Assembly: GCA_965200145.1 (NCBI GenBank)
Contig: CBDATG010000002.1
Location: 620,001 to 684,000, forward strand
Origin: CBDATG01 sp965200145
GTDB lineage: Bacteria; Chloroflexota; Dehalococcoidia; Lucifugimonadales; Lucifugimonadaceae
Reading direction: 5' to 3'
Length of the DNA: 64,000 nucleotides
Part shown: positions 7,443-16,143 of the stretch, one piece after another
How the letters are laid out: each line of letters opens with the position of its first letter
Position numbering within the stretch: the first letter of the stretch is position 1
The notes under the pieces: model-generated
The model's database searches: none
The model's input: only the letters and a program-made list of their open reading frames with translations
What the model was told of the DNA's origin: nothing
Position numbers and translations under genes: made by a program

Positions 7443-9323
7443 CTACAGATACTCTTTGACCTTCGTGGCTAGCTTAGAGGTCATTCCTGGCGTTGATGCC
7501 AGCTCTAACTCAGTAGCCTCCCTGACCGCTTTGACCGATCCGAACCGACGGATGAGTGCTCGCTTACGCGAAGGACCGATGCCAGGGACCAGATCCAGGG
7601 TTGACTTGAGCGAAGTTGATGTGCGTGCCTTTCGGTGATAGGTAATGGCGAATCGGTGCGCCTCGTCGCGGGCCTGTTGTAGCAGGAACAGGGCAGGGCT
7701 TGACCGGTCTAATCGGATCGACTCAGATGAGTCAGGCGTGAACAGCTCCTCTTCCTTTTTCGCGATCGACGCGATGGGAATGTCCAACGCACCGAGATGC
7801 AACATCGTCTCGAGAGCCGCTGATAGCTGTCCCTTACCGCCGTCAATCAGCACCAGGTCTGGTGTCGATCCGAACGAATCGTCCCGTCTAGTCCCGGTGT
7901 CCGCTTCATCACGGGAATCGGGCTGTCCGTCGCCTACCAATCGTTTGAATCTCCGCGTCAATACCTCGCGCATCGAAGCGAAATCGTCATTGCCCGCAAC
8001 TGTCTTGATGCGGAACTTCCTGTATTGCGATGTGTCAGGTGAACCGTTGATGAACACAGACATCGATGCAACCGTGGATGTGCCTTGGATGTGAGACACG
8101 TCGTAGCACTCTATTCGTTCCGGGCGTGTCGGAAGGCTGAGCGCGTCTTGTAGCTCGTCTACCGCGTTGGCCATCAGGTCGGAGTTCGATTGCCACTTTA
8201 TCTTGAGCTGTCTAAGGCCCTGTTCGGCATTCTGTTGCGCCATCTCCACCAGCTTGCGTTTCGGACCGCGCTGCGGAACGGCTATCTCGAACTGCGTCCC
8301 GCGTTTCTCGCCCAGTAGCTCCTGCAATATGTCAGCGTCCTCAACTTCAGAATGCGTCAATATCCGCCGCGGCAGGTGAGGGTTTGACATCAAGTAGAAC
8401 TGCTCAATGAATTTGGCGATTACATGGCCATCGGAGTCGTCCCAAGTGCCGCCCATGATGTAGTGGTCGCGCCCCACCATGTTGCCTTGCCGCACGAAGA
8501 AGACATCCACCATGCAGTCGTTCTGTCCCTGCGCTACGGCCACAACATCAAAGTCCTCACGGCCAATCCCGATCACCTTCTGGTCCTCGTAGACGATCTT
8601 CATAGCATTCAGCCGGTCTCTAAGCGCCGCGGCGCGCTCAAACTCTAGGTCGTCCGCGGCTGCCGTCATATCTTCTTGGAGTTGTCGCACGACTTCACCG
8701 GTATCACCCTCAAGGAACGAGATGACTTGCTCTACGACGGCGTTGTACTCGCCCCGGCCAGCGAACCCGGTGCAGGGGGCGACACAACGCTTGATGTAGT
8801 ACTCAAGACACGGACGATCGTCGTCCCCGCTGATCTTCTTGGTGCAAGTCCTGTAGGGGAATAGCTTTTTCAATAGGTCAAGCGTCCGGCGTACCGACCT
8901 CGCTGACGCATACGGGCCGAAGTAACGCGCACCGTCGTTATGGTGCCGCCGAGTGAAATAGATGCGTGGGAAGTCGTCGGTCAGATCAACCTTGATGTAT
9001 GGGTAGGTCTTGTCGTCCTTCAAATGGGCGTTGTAACGCGGCATGTGCTCTTTGATGAGCGAGTTCTCGAGTAGCAACGCCTCGCGTTCTGACTCCGCGA
9101 CGATGTACTCGAAGTCGCGGAGTCTCTTTACCAAGTCACGCGTCTTGCCGTGGAGCTTGGATGGGTTCCCGAAGTAGGAGCGAAGCCGGTTACGAAGGCT
9201 GACAGATTTACCGACGTACAGGACTTTGCCCCTACCATCACGCATTACATATACGCCAGGGCTACGGGGAACCGCCGCTAGGCGCGCCTCGAACTCTTCA
9301 TTGCGTGTCTGTTGGGTTGCCAT
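7443..9323 (-). CDS. uvrC: UvrABC system protein C (excinuclease subunit C)
   Basis: Nuclease subunit of nucleotide excision repair that makes both incisions around bulky DNA lesions. At 626 residues it has the full UvrC layout: GIY-YIG domain (SPGVYVMRDGRGKVLYVGKS, about residues 18-38), a Cys-rich segment with RPCLEYYIKRCVAPCTG, a UVR motif (DDLEFERAAALRDRL), the RNase-H-like C-terminal nuclease (ECYDVSHIQGTSTVASMS and LVLIDGGKGQL), and a tandem helix-hairpin-helix tail (LDLVPGIGPSRKRALIRRFG). A small palindrome, GTTGTG-TCGCG-CACAAC at 9344-9360, sits about 20 bases upstream of the ATG and could be a repressor site; this is a guess. Confidence 0.97.
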   Translation of the reverse strand: MATQQTRNEEFEARLAAVPRSPGVYVMRDGRGKVLYVGKSVSLRNRLRSYFGNPSKLHGKTRDLVKRLRDFEYIVAESEREALLLENSLIKEHMPRYNAHLKDDKTYPYIKVDLTDDFPRIYFTRRHHNDGARYFGPYASARSVRRTLDLLKKLFPYRTCTKKISGDDDRPCLEYYIKRCVAPCTGFAGRGEYNAVVEQVISFLEGDTGEVVRQLQEDMTAAADDLEFERAAALRDRLNAMKIVYEDQKVIGIGREDFDVVAVAQGQNDCMVDVFFVRQGNMVGRDHYIMGGTWDDSDGHVIAKFIEQFYLMSNPHLPRRILTHSEVEDADILQELLGEKRGTQFEIAVPQRGPKRKLVEMAQQNAEQGLRQLKIKWQSNSDLMANAVDELQDALSLPTRPERIECYDVSHIQGTSTVASMSVFINGSPDTSQYRKFRIKTVAGNDDFASMREVLTRRFKRLVGDGQPDSRDEADTGTRRDDSFGSTPDLVLIDGGKGQLSAALETMLHLGALDIPIASIAKKEEELFTPDSSESIRLDRSSPALFLLQQARDEAHRFAITYHRKARTSTSLKSTLDLVPGIGPSRKRALIRRFGSVKAVREATELELASTPGMTSKLATKVKEYL

Positions 9324-9415
9324 CTAAGGCGTCTGGTTTATTCGTTGTGTCGCGCACAACACGACACGCCACGAGCGAGGTAGGCGCTAGCAACTCGCCA
9401 ACGCGAAAGGGGAAG

Positions 9416-9727
9416 TTAACCCAAGACAAAGCTGAAGACGACTAGAGCTGCAACTAGTCCAGCCGCCAAGATGCCCATCTTGCGCATTTCGTTGGGTATG
9501 GAGACTGCATAAACGTCCGACCGAGTTGTCTGCGTGAGACGGCTTGCTCGCGGTTGCGAGCCCTGGTCGGGAGTCCGACTCCTAATTCCAGAGCTGGGAC
9601 CTGCCGCTGCATCCGTAGATGCTTCCGTGGTCGCAACGGCCTGCTCAAGCTCCTCTCGCTCACGCTGAGCTTGCACGTAGACGTTTGGTGACTTACGTGA
9701 TCGATTCCGTCGTTTCTTGGTTGCCAT
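9416..9727 (-). CDS. Small basic protein with one C-terminal membrane segment
   Basis: 103 residues. The N-terminus is strongly basic (MATKKRRNRSRKSPNVYVQ) and is followed by a short charged helix (AQREREELEQAVATTEA) and a Ser/Pro/Gln-rich linker. A single hydrophobic stretch at residues 84-102 (MGILAAGLVAALVVFSFVL) ends the protein. The layout suggests a tail-anchored protein with a cytoplasmic, possibly nucleic-acid-binding or ribosome-associated, N-terminus. It is not recognised as a named family, although SecE-like sizes come to mind; SecE signature residues were not seen. It lies between uvrC and the cytidylate-kinase-like gene on the same strand. Confidence 0.65.
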   Translation of the reverse strand: MATKKRRNRSRKSPNVYVQAQREREELEQAVATTEASTDAAAGPSSGIRSRTPDQGSQPRASRLTQTTRSDVYAVSIPNEMRKMGILAAGLVAALVVFSFVLG

Positions 9728-9805
9728 CGGATTAAGTCCAGTCTTGTCTCGAAATTATTCGTGTCTGAGTACCGTGTATAGCGATTCTACGCCTAGATTG
9801 ACCAG

Positions 9806-10543
9806 CTAGGCTTCGTCCTCCGGCGGCTTATCCCGCAAACCATGGTCATCCATGCTACGGGCGGCATCTACGGTGATCTCGGAAGCGAAATCGATCCCAA
9901 CATCAGACGTGTTCCACATGAAGTGGTACAGGAACGGATCGATCGGACTGCTGTCGAACGCCTTCTCAAAGTAGCGGTGCTGGGCGTTGTCAGAGTGCGC
10001 GATGAACTCATCCGCCTCGTCATGCGAGATTCCTTCCCGATCCGAGACTCGTTGCACCCTGTCCTCACGAAGCGCGACAACACCCACGCGCAACACGTCC
10101 TGTCTCTCACGCAATATCGCGCCGCCGCCGCGACTCAGGATCAATACGTTGCCTTGCTCGGCGATGTCCGCAATGACTTCTCGAGTCGTCTCGATGAAGC
10201 GCTGGTCGTCGACCTCTTCGGCAGTGGTGTGCGGCTCCTCTTCGTACTGCGTGTACTGGCGGGAAATCAGATCCTCTACGCCAGGGCCGAAGTACGGGTC
10301 GCCACCCATGCCTGCAACAGCAGAGCGTTCCAAGACACGCTGGACGCGCATAGCGAGTCGGTCTATGAGGGACGGCACGCGTCGCTCTTGGTCGACCAGC
10401 GCACGCATCGTGGCATTGACTTTCTTCGCGACTTCCGCCAGTATCAGCCTGTCAACGAAGTCAATGTCTAACTCGCGCGCGACTTTGCGGCCCAGTTCAG
10501 GTGCGCCAGCACCGACCCTGCCTTCGATTGTCACTATCGCCAT
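9806..10543 (-). CDS. Cytidylate-kinase-like family protein
   Basis: 245 residues. The N-terminus MAIVTIEGRVGAGAPELGRKVA carries the modified P-loop G-x4-GA-x-ELG typical of the cytidylate-kinase-2 family (PF13189), followed by LDIDFVDRLILAEVAKK. A middle block ILSRGGGAILRER resembles the LGRG-x-A-x-x-L region, and RVQRVSDREGISHDEADEFI continues the family pattern. The protein is longer than CMP kinase proper because of an insert around residues 75-105. Members are assumed to be nucleoside monophosphate kinases, but few have been tested. It has a roughly 230-bp divergent promoter region with the threonine-synthase-like gene. Confidence 0.85.
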   Translation of the reverse strand: MAIVTIEGRVGAGAPELGRKVARELDIDFVDRLILAEVAKKVNATMRALVDQERRVPSLIDRLAMRVQRVLERSAVAGMGGDPYFGPGVEDLISRQYTQYEEEPHTTAEEVDDQRFIETTREVIADIAEQGNVLILSRGGGAILRERQDVLRVGVVALREDRVQRVSDREGISHDEADEFIAHSDNAQHRYFEKAFDSSPIDPFLYHFMWNTSDVGIDFASEITVDAARSMDDHGLRDKPPEDEA

Positions 10544-10773
10544 CTTGTGTCTCCCTTCGTGATAACTAACGCATCAACGAATCCGCCAACGGTGTTGCGA
10601 CCGCCGCTCAGTACATTATCGCGTGAATCGTGATTGGCGTTAAGCGATACGTCCATTGCGACATCGGTTGAGAGGAGAGAACCTTCTATCTTTAGCATGT
10701 TTCAATTGGATTCCGAGGAACCTCAACAGTTGCAACCCGCGGCGAACTCCGAGTCCCCGCATCGTCAGAAACA

Positions 10774-11889
10774 GTGAGAAACATCATCAAACAGCGTTCC
10801 GAATCCTTTGTGCTGAGATGCACCGCATGCGGTTTGGAACACGCGCCAACGGTGCACCGCGTCCAGTGTCGGGAATGTTACGAAACGTTGGAAATCCGAT
10901 ATCGAGAAGTGGCGAACGGCAACCGCCTGTGGCTAGGCTCGGTCAGTATGGGACAGGGCAATACTCCACGTGTCGAGTTAACAGCTACGGGCGAGCGGCT
11001 TGGTATAGCGAAGCTGACCGCCAAGCTAGAGTTCATGTCGCCAACCGGTTCTTTCAAGGACAGAGGCAGCGCGGTGCTAGTGGCGGCCGCGGTGGATGAG
11101 TCGATATCAGAATTCGTGGAGGACTCTTCTGGCAACGCTGGTGCGTCGATGGCCGCATACGCCGCGGCAGCCGGCATCAAGGCGCACATCTTCGCTCCCA
11201 GCTCGGCAGCCGTCGGCAAGCTTGATCAAATTCGCGTCTTCGGTGCGCAGCTTCACTCCATCGTTGGTCCCAGGCAAGCAGCCACAGACGCCGCGATCGG
11301 TTACGCGCGAGATCGTGGTATTCCATATCTATCGCACGCACTTAGCCCTTGGTTCATCGAAGGGATGAAGTCCTTCGCTCGGGAGGTGATCGATTCTGGT
11401 GAGCTCCCTACAGATGTCGTGTTGCCGGTCGGAAACGGCTCGCTACTGTTGAGCTCCGAGTCGGTATTTCGCGAGGAATGGTATGGAGGCCGACGCGGAG
11501 GTCGTCCGCCGCGAATCCACGCGGTGCAGAGCGCCGCCGTCCATCCACTCGCATCGAGGCTCGACGGCAGGATAGTGGACGCAGCAGAACGTAGACCTCC
11601 GCGCACCGTCGCGTCGGGTATCTCGGTGACTTCGCCGCCGCGCTTGACTGAGATGTGTCAAGCAATTCGGCGATCAGGAGGCTCGGTTGTAACCGTAGAC
11701 GACGTAGCCATTTTGGAGTGGCAACGGTACCTGGCCGCAAACGAAGGCATATTCTGCGAGGTGACCTCAGCGGCCGCATTTGCGGGTTTGCGTCAACTCG
11801 TGGTATCGGCGCAGATCGGTAGCACCGCGAGAGTGCTGATTCCAATCACCGGTTCTGGGCTGAAGGAACCGTTGGCGTTGGACGGTTAG
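10774..11889 (+). CDS. Threonine-synthase-like PLP-dependent enzyme
   Basis: 371 residues, fold-type II PLP enzyme. The N-terminus holds a zinc-ribbon-like C-x2-C-x13-C-x2-C (CTACG ... CRECY, residues about 16-36), as in many threonine synthases. The PLP lysine is in SPTGSFKDRGS, the substrate loop is SSGNAGASMAAYAAAAG, and the phosphate-binding glycine run is probably PVGNGSLLL. The expected reaction is O-phosphohomoserine to threonine, but related enzymes (threonine dehydratase, cysteate synthase) share these motifs. The GTG at 10774 is chosen because it keeps the zinc ribbon intact. It converges almost directly (3-base gap) with the lipoprotein downstream. Confidence 0.85.
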   Translation: MRNIIKQRSESFVLRCTACGLEHAPTVHRVQCRECYETLEIRYREVANGNRLWLGSVSMGQGNTPRVELTATGERLGIAKLTAKLEFMSPTGSFKDRGSAVLVAAAVDESISEFVEDSSGNAGASMAAYAAAAGIKAHIFAPSSAAVGKLDQIRVFGAQLHSIVGPRQAATDAAIGYARDRGIPYLSHALSPWFIEGMKSFAREVIDSGELPTDVVLPVGNGSLLLSSESVFREEWYGGRRGGRPPRIHAVQSAAVHPLASRLDGRIVDAAERRPPRTVASGISVTSPPRLTEMCQAIRRSGGSVVTVDDVAILEWQRYLAANEGIFCEVTSAAAFAGLRQLVVSAQIGSTARVLIPITGSGLKEPLALDG

Positions 11890-11892
11890 CTA

Positions 11893-12444
11893 TCAGCGCA
11901 ATCCTTCTATGTCGATCTCCGGCAATTGACCGCAGGTCGCGACATCGTTAATGCCGCCGTTAGGGAACGATAGCGTGACCACATGATTGCCATCAAAGAG
12001 GTCAGCTAGCGAAAACTCTGGCAGGTTCGATATCGACTCACCGCCGACGGCGTGCTCAACGGACTCAAGCCATCTTCCAATGTCGTCACAGGTTCCCTCG
12101 CGAATGTTCGCCAACTGAATGATGCCCGGTGCAGGACGAACCGAAATGCGCAACTCGGTGCCAGTCTCAGATTCCTCCAATATTGCAGCCCCTTGCTGCG
12201 TGTAACCCTCGTAACCAACGAACACTTCCACGGATAAGGTTCCCGCGGTGTCGGTGACCTTGGGGTTAAAGACATCGGTCAAAGGTCCCGGCGTCGGTGT
12301 CGGTATGACGTAATCGGTCGCCGCAGATTGTCCCGAGTTACACGCCAGCGACAGTGCTACCACCATCACCACAACGGCGACTGTTGCAACCAGTCGAAAT
12401 GACGCTGTACGCGTCCGTTCAATATTCAGTCTCTGATTGGACAT
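11893..12444 (-). CDS. Predicted lipoprotein, function unknown
   Basis: 183 residues. The signal peptide ends in lipobox LSLAC near residue 35, followed by a Pro/Thr linker (IPTPTPGPLTD) and one compact extracytoplasmic domain. That domain contains a Cys in REGTCDDIGRW and another in VATCGQLP, with HVVTLSF between them. This GTC...L..L..G.H.V......CG pattern is reminiscent of small CHRD or Cu/Zn-SOD-like beta domains found on bacterial lipoproteins, but no metal-ligand set is clear. The ATG at 12444 is preferred over a TTG one codon upstream. It follows the aminotransferase gene by about 25 bases on the same strand and may be in its operon. Confidence 0.75.
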   Translation of the reverse strand: MSNQRLNIERTRTASFRLVATVAVVVMVVALSLACNSGQSAATDYVIPTPTPGPLTDVFNPKVTDTAGTLSVEVFVGYEGYTQQGAAILEESETGTELRISVRPAPGIIQLANIREGTCDDIGRWLESVEHAVGGESISNLPEFSLADLFDGNHVVTLSFPNGGINDVATCGQLPEIDIEGLR

Positions 12445-12470
12445 CAATCAGATTCTAAACCTGACTCGGT

Positions 12471-13652
12471 TCATCCTATGCCGCCAATTGCCGCAGCGAA
12501 ACCCGCAAGCGAACCCTCTAGGACTGAATCCTCAACGCAGTATGAAACGCGGAAGAAGCCAGGCATCCCAAAGCCGGACCCTGGCACGACTAGGACTAGG
12601 TGCTCCTTTAGTCGATTCACGAACTCGACATCATCTGCAATCGGCGACCGAGGGAACAGGTAGAAGCCGCCGTCCGGGAGCCGGCATTCGTAACCGAGTC
12701 TCGTGAGCTCGGCGTGGATGAAGTCGCGTTTCTTTCGGTAGGCATCGATGTTCACTGTGCTGGTTTGCAACTTAGCCACGGCCCGCTGAAGTATCGCCGG
12801 TGCGTTCACGAACCCGAGGGTACGCAACATGAAAACAGATGCCTCAATGAGTTCGCCCCGGCCGTGGTCGCCCGGGTTAAAGGCGAGGTAGCCAATGCGT
12901 TCCCCTGCGAGTCCCAAGTCCTTGCTGTGTGAGGTCGCTACCACAGAGTGTTCGTGGTATGGGAATACGAACGGGTAGGGGGTTGATCCGTAGATCAGCT
13001 TGCGATACGGTTCATCGGAGATAACGTAAATCTCAGTTCCGAATTGGTGCTCACACTCGTTCAGCATTGCACCGAGCTCTGCAAGCAATGAGTCGGGATA
13101 GATGACACCAGAAGGGTTGTTAGGGGAATTGAGGATGACCGCTTTAGTGCGCTCGTTCAACGCAACCTTCAACGCATCGATGTTCGGCAGAAAATCCGCG
13201 TCGCATTCGACCTCACGGACCACTCCGTTCGCGTGTTGCACATAGAAGATGTACTCCGCGAAGTAAGGCGCGATCACGATGACTTCGTCGCCGGGGTCAA
13301 GCATCGCCTTTAGGACCACGTTGATAGCGCCGGCCGCGCCGACTGTCATGATGATGTCATCGAGGGTGAAATCTAGACCGGTCTCGCTACGCAGTCCCTG
13401 GGCCACAGCATCGCGAGTCTCGGCGAAACCCGGATTCGGCATGTATCTGTGGAGACCGGTATCGCGTTGCGCAACGATATCTTCCAAAGCCTCATAGAAC
13501 TCCGTCGGCGGTGGCAGCAGAGGATTCCCCAGCGACAGGTCAAACACGTTGTCGGCTCCATGGATCCGTCGCAGCTCCGCACCTTCTTCAAACATGCGCC
13601 GAATCCAAGAGCTCTGTTGCATCTGCTCGCGCGCTAGCTGTGAAACCGACAT
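12471..13652 (-). CDS. Class I/II pyridoxal-phosphate aminotransferase
   Basis: 393 residues, fold-type I aminotransferase. Recognisable features are an N-terminal FDLSLGNPLLPPP substrate-arm segment, the VILNSPNNPSG motif, YVISDEPYRKLIY (the Asp that holds the pyridine nitrogen and the PLP-contacting Tyr), and the Schiff-base lysine in TSHSKDLGLAGERIGYL. The Arg near the C-terminus that would bind the substrate carboxylate is probably in FFRVSYCVED. The closest overall style is aspartate/alanine-type aminotransferases; the substrate is not certain. Its ATG overlaps the RDD gene stop by one base (TGATG), so the two are probably translated together. Confidence 0.9.
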   Translation of the reverse strand: MSVSQLAREQMQQSSWIRRMFEEGAELRRIHGADNVFDLSLGNPLLPPPTEFYEALEDIVAQRDTGLHRYMPNPGFAETRDAVAQGLRSETGLDFTLDDIIMTVGAAGAINVVLKAMLDPGDEVIVIAPYFAEYIFYVQHANGVVREVECDADFLPNIDALKVALNERTKAVILNSPNNPSGVIYPDSLLAELGAMLNECEHQFGTEIYVISDEPYRKLIYGSTPYPFVFPYHEHSVVATSHSKDLGLAGERIGYLAFNPGDHGRGELIEASVFMLRTLGFVNAPAILQRAVAKLQTSTVNIDAYRKKRDFIHAELTRLGYECRLPDGGFYLFPRSPIADDVEFVNRLKEHLVLVVPGSGFGMPGFFRVSYCVEDSVLEGSLAGFAAAIGGIG

Positions 13653-14329
13653 CAGCCTCTAACGCCTTTCCTGCGCTTGCGTCGCCTGGCGGTCGAATTA
13701 CGACTACCTACCTTTGACCGCTGAGCGCGTCGACTCATTGAAGTCGCTTCAGGCGATTCTTCTGGAAAGAAGAACCTGGACAGGAACGACGGACCAGCCG
13801 CGCCGTCGTTGACAACGTAGGTCCCGGCGATCTTGTCATGCCAGCCTTGGTGCTTCGAATCAAACACTATCCAAATCAAGCCGATGCCCGCTGCGACTAC
13901 GGCCACGAACCTGCCTGCCATCTCCCGCGGTATCGCCAACGCCACTCCAGGAGTATTACCGTCGGAATCGACTACTCTGATACCCGCAACCCATTTGCCC
14001 AGCGTGCGTCCGAATATGCCTGTGAGCAACACGAAGTACCCGAAGAACACGAACACGTCGATAATGGCAGCAGTTGGGCTGAACACCGCTCCGCCTGCAA
14101 TCGGTGCGACGAGATAGACAACCGCCAGCCACAATCCTGCGTCGATGGCAAAGGCATAGAGTCTACGGAGTGGATGAGCTAAGTTACGCGGAACCGAGTC
14201 ATCTGGATCCGCGACTTTCTCGGCAGCGGTCCGATCTTCGTTATCGGCTTGGTCCGGCGTAGTATTGGCATCGGGTCCAACGATCCCGCGACGACGGCTC
14301 GTGCGGCTGTGTTTCGCGTTGATGGTCAT
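13652..14329 (-). CDS. RDD family membrane protein
   Basis: 225 residues. The first 50 residues are polar. The signature RDD pattern follows: HPLRRLYAFAIDAGLWLAVVY (first membrane segment with the R and D), a second segment AAIIDVFVFFGYFVLLTG, RTLGKWVAGIRVVDSDG, then a third segment GRFVAVVAAGIGLIWIVFDSKHQGWHDKIAGTYVV. The HQGWHDKIAGT block is the usual C-terminal signature. The C-terminus is very basic (ARRRKRRKGVRG). RDD proteins are of mostly unknown function, and some are implicated in ion transport. It is the first gene of a minus-strand pair with the aminotransferase. Confidence 0.9.
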   Translation of the reverse strand: MTINAKHSRTSRRRGIVGPDANTTPDQADNEDRTAAEKVADPDDSVPRNLAHPLRRLYAFAIDAGLWLAVVYLVAPIAGGAVFSPTAAIIDVFVFFGYFVLLTGIFGRTLGKWVAGIRVVDSDGNTPGVALAIPREMAGRFVAVVAAGIGLIWIVFDSKHQGWHDKIAGTYVVNDGAAGPSFLSRFFFPEESPEATSMSRRAQRSKVGSRNSTARRRKRRKGVRG

Positions 14330-14518
14330 CTGGGATGGATAACGAAAGAGATAGGGTTGCGGAGTGTCAGATTCTAAATCGGCGAGATCGATGAGTCATG
14401 TCAAGGCGTACGGTACCAGATAACATCCCGTCAGGTTACGCAACGGGCCGACTTGATGGCGTTTTAACATTCAAAGCGGCAAGAATGACACACATCAACC
14501 GCATATCCAAGTAACGCT

Positions 14519-15301
14519 ATGCCTTCAACCGACAGGCTCAAGGGCAAGACCGCATTGATAACAGGCGGCGGCTCTGGAATCGGCGCGGCATGCGCTGAGC
14601 TCTTCGCAGAGCAGGGAGCCAGTGTTGCCGTGGCGGATATCAACCTGGCCGCCGCCGCAAGGGTGGCCTTCGCGATAAACGGTGCTCATGGGTCGAATGC
14701 GATCAGTTTGGAACTAGATGTCACCGACCGTGGCCGATGTTTCGCCGCGGTGGGGAACGTCATCGAAGAGTTCGGCACTTTGGATGTGCTGGTCAACAGC
14801 GCAGGTGTATCCCCACGTGCCGCGCCGTCGTCCTGGGACTTTGAACGAACTTGGGATTGGGTAATAAGCATCAACCTCAAGGGATCGATGATGATGTCTC
14901 GTGCGGTAGTGGAGCAGATGAGAAGGCAGAAATCCGGGTCGATCGTCAACCTCGCTTCGATCATCGGGCTAGTCGGTTACGCCGAGGGCATGAGCGATGG
15001 ATTCAATCCATATCCACACTCCAAGGGCGGCGTTGTGCAGATGACGCGAGACATGGGCGTGGCTCTTGCCAAGTCTGGAATACGCGTCAATGCCCTTTGT
15101 CCAGGATTCACTTACTCCAACCTGACCAAGTCCCTAACAGACAGACAGGATATGCTCGCGAAGCTCGAGTCACTGCATCCGATGGGACGCCTCGGCCGGC
15201 CGAGAGAAATCGCATACGCCGCGCTGTATCTGGCATCTGACGAGTCGTCTTTCGTCACGGGCAGTTGCCTAGCCGTTGACGGGGGTTACACAGCGCAATG
15301 A
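14519..15301 (+). CDS. Short-chain dehydrogenase/reductase, first of a tandem pair
   Basis: 260 residues, classical SDR. TGGGSGIG is at residues 15-22, the NSAGV motif follows in VLVNSAGVSPRA, and then comes the NLASIIG serine segment. The catalytic YPHSK is set in an extended loop, GFNPYPHSKGGVV. The C-terminus YLASDESSFVTGSCLAVDGGYTAQ is standard. The next gene is a close paralogue sharing the same NPYPHSKGG loop, and the two overlap by four bases (ATGA). This implies a local duplication and probably a joint or sequential reaction in catabolism of an alcohol or sugar-like substrate. Substrate unknown. Confidence 0.9.
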   Translation: MPSTDRLKGKTALITGGGSGIGAACAELFAEQGASVAVADINLAAAARVAFAINGAHGSNAISLELDVTDRGRCFAAVGNVIEEFGTLDVLVNSAGVSPRAAPSSWDFERTWDWVISINLKGSMMMSRAVVEQMRRQKSGSIVNLASIIGLVGYAEGMSDGFNPYPHSKGGVVQMTRDMGVALAKSGIRVNALCPGFTYSNLTKSLTDRQDMLAKLESLHPMGRLGRPREIAYAALYLASDESSFVTGSCLAVDGGYTAQ

Positions 15302-16074
15302 GTAGCGGACGTCTCAAAGACAAGGTGGCACTCGTGACCGGTGGAGCGTCGGGCATCGGGAGGGCTTGCGCCGAACTTTTCTCACAGGAGGGAGCCAAAA
15401 TCGTCGTTGCAGACCGTAACTACGAAGGAGCCAAAGAAGTAGCAGACGGGATTGAGGCTGCGGGTGGCAGGGCATTGGCAATGCTGCTGGACGTTGTAGA
15501 TGGCGCATCTTGCTCGAACACCGTGGCTGCGACGCTCAGCGAGTTCGACACAGTTGACATCTTGGTCAACAGCGCAGGCGTGGGGGCTCGGTCCGGAGTT
15601 GAGAACATGTCCTATGAAGAGCGCTGGTACCGCGTAGTCCACATCAACCTCAAAGGGTCAGTTCTAATGGCACGCGCCGCGATTGAGCAGATGAAGCATC
15701 AAGGAAGCGGGTCAGTCGTCAACATCGCTTCGATCCGCGGGCTGATCGGCTACCCTGAGTTCATAACCGATGGCTTTAACCCATACCCGCACTCCAAAGG
15801 CGGTGTCGTCAACTTCACGCGGGATATGGCGAACGGCGTAGCTAAGTCCGGTGTGCGCGTCAATGCGGTGTGTCCAGGATTCACTCACACTGACATGACA
15901 CGAGCCGTTTGGGAAAACCCGGAGACTTATCAGCGTATCGTGGACTTACACCCAATCGGCAGGTTCGCGCAACCCGAAGAGATAGCGCAAGCTGCGTTGT
16001 TCCTTGCATCTGATGAAGCGTCCTTCGTCACTGGAGCGTGCTTAGTGGTAGACGGCGGCTTCACTGCGCAGTGA
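15298..16074 (+). CDS. Short-chain dehydrogenase/reductase, second of a tandem pair
   Basis: 258 residues, classical SDR with TGGASGIG near residues 15-22, ILVNSAGVGARSG, SVVNIASIRG, and catalytic NPYPHSKGGVV. Alignment by eye with the upstream gene shows the same length, the same insertion before the YxxxK motif and the same C-terminal GACLVVDGGFTAQ pattern, so these are tandem paralogues that have diverged. Translation is probably coupled through the ATGA overlap at 15298-15301. It ends in a roughly 70-base convergent gap with the polyphosphate kinase gene. Confidence 0.9.
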   Translation: MSSGRLKDKVALVTGGASGIGRACAELFSQEGAKIVVADRNYEGAKEVADGIEAAGGRALAMLLDVVDGASCSNTVAATLSEFDTVDILVNSAGVGARSGVENMSYEERWYRVVHINLKGSVLMARAAIEQMKHQGSGSVVNIASIRGLIGYPEFITDGFNPYPHSKGGVVNFTRDMANGVAKSGVRVNAVCPGFTHTDMTRAVWENPETYQRIVDLHPIGRFAQPEEIAQAALFLASDEASFVTGACLVVDGGFTAQ

Positions 16075-16143
16075 AAGGCGCAACGACCGTACGACAGGCG
16101 CACGAACTAGGCGCCAAGGATGCGCGAACTGACTCCAGATCCG

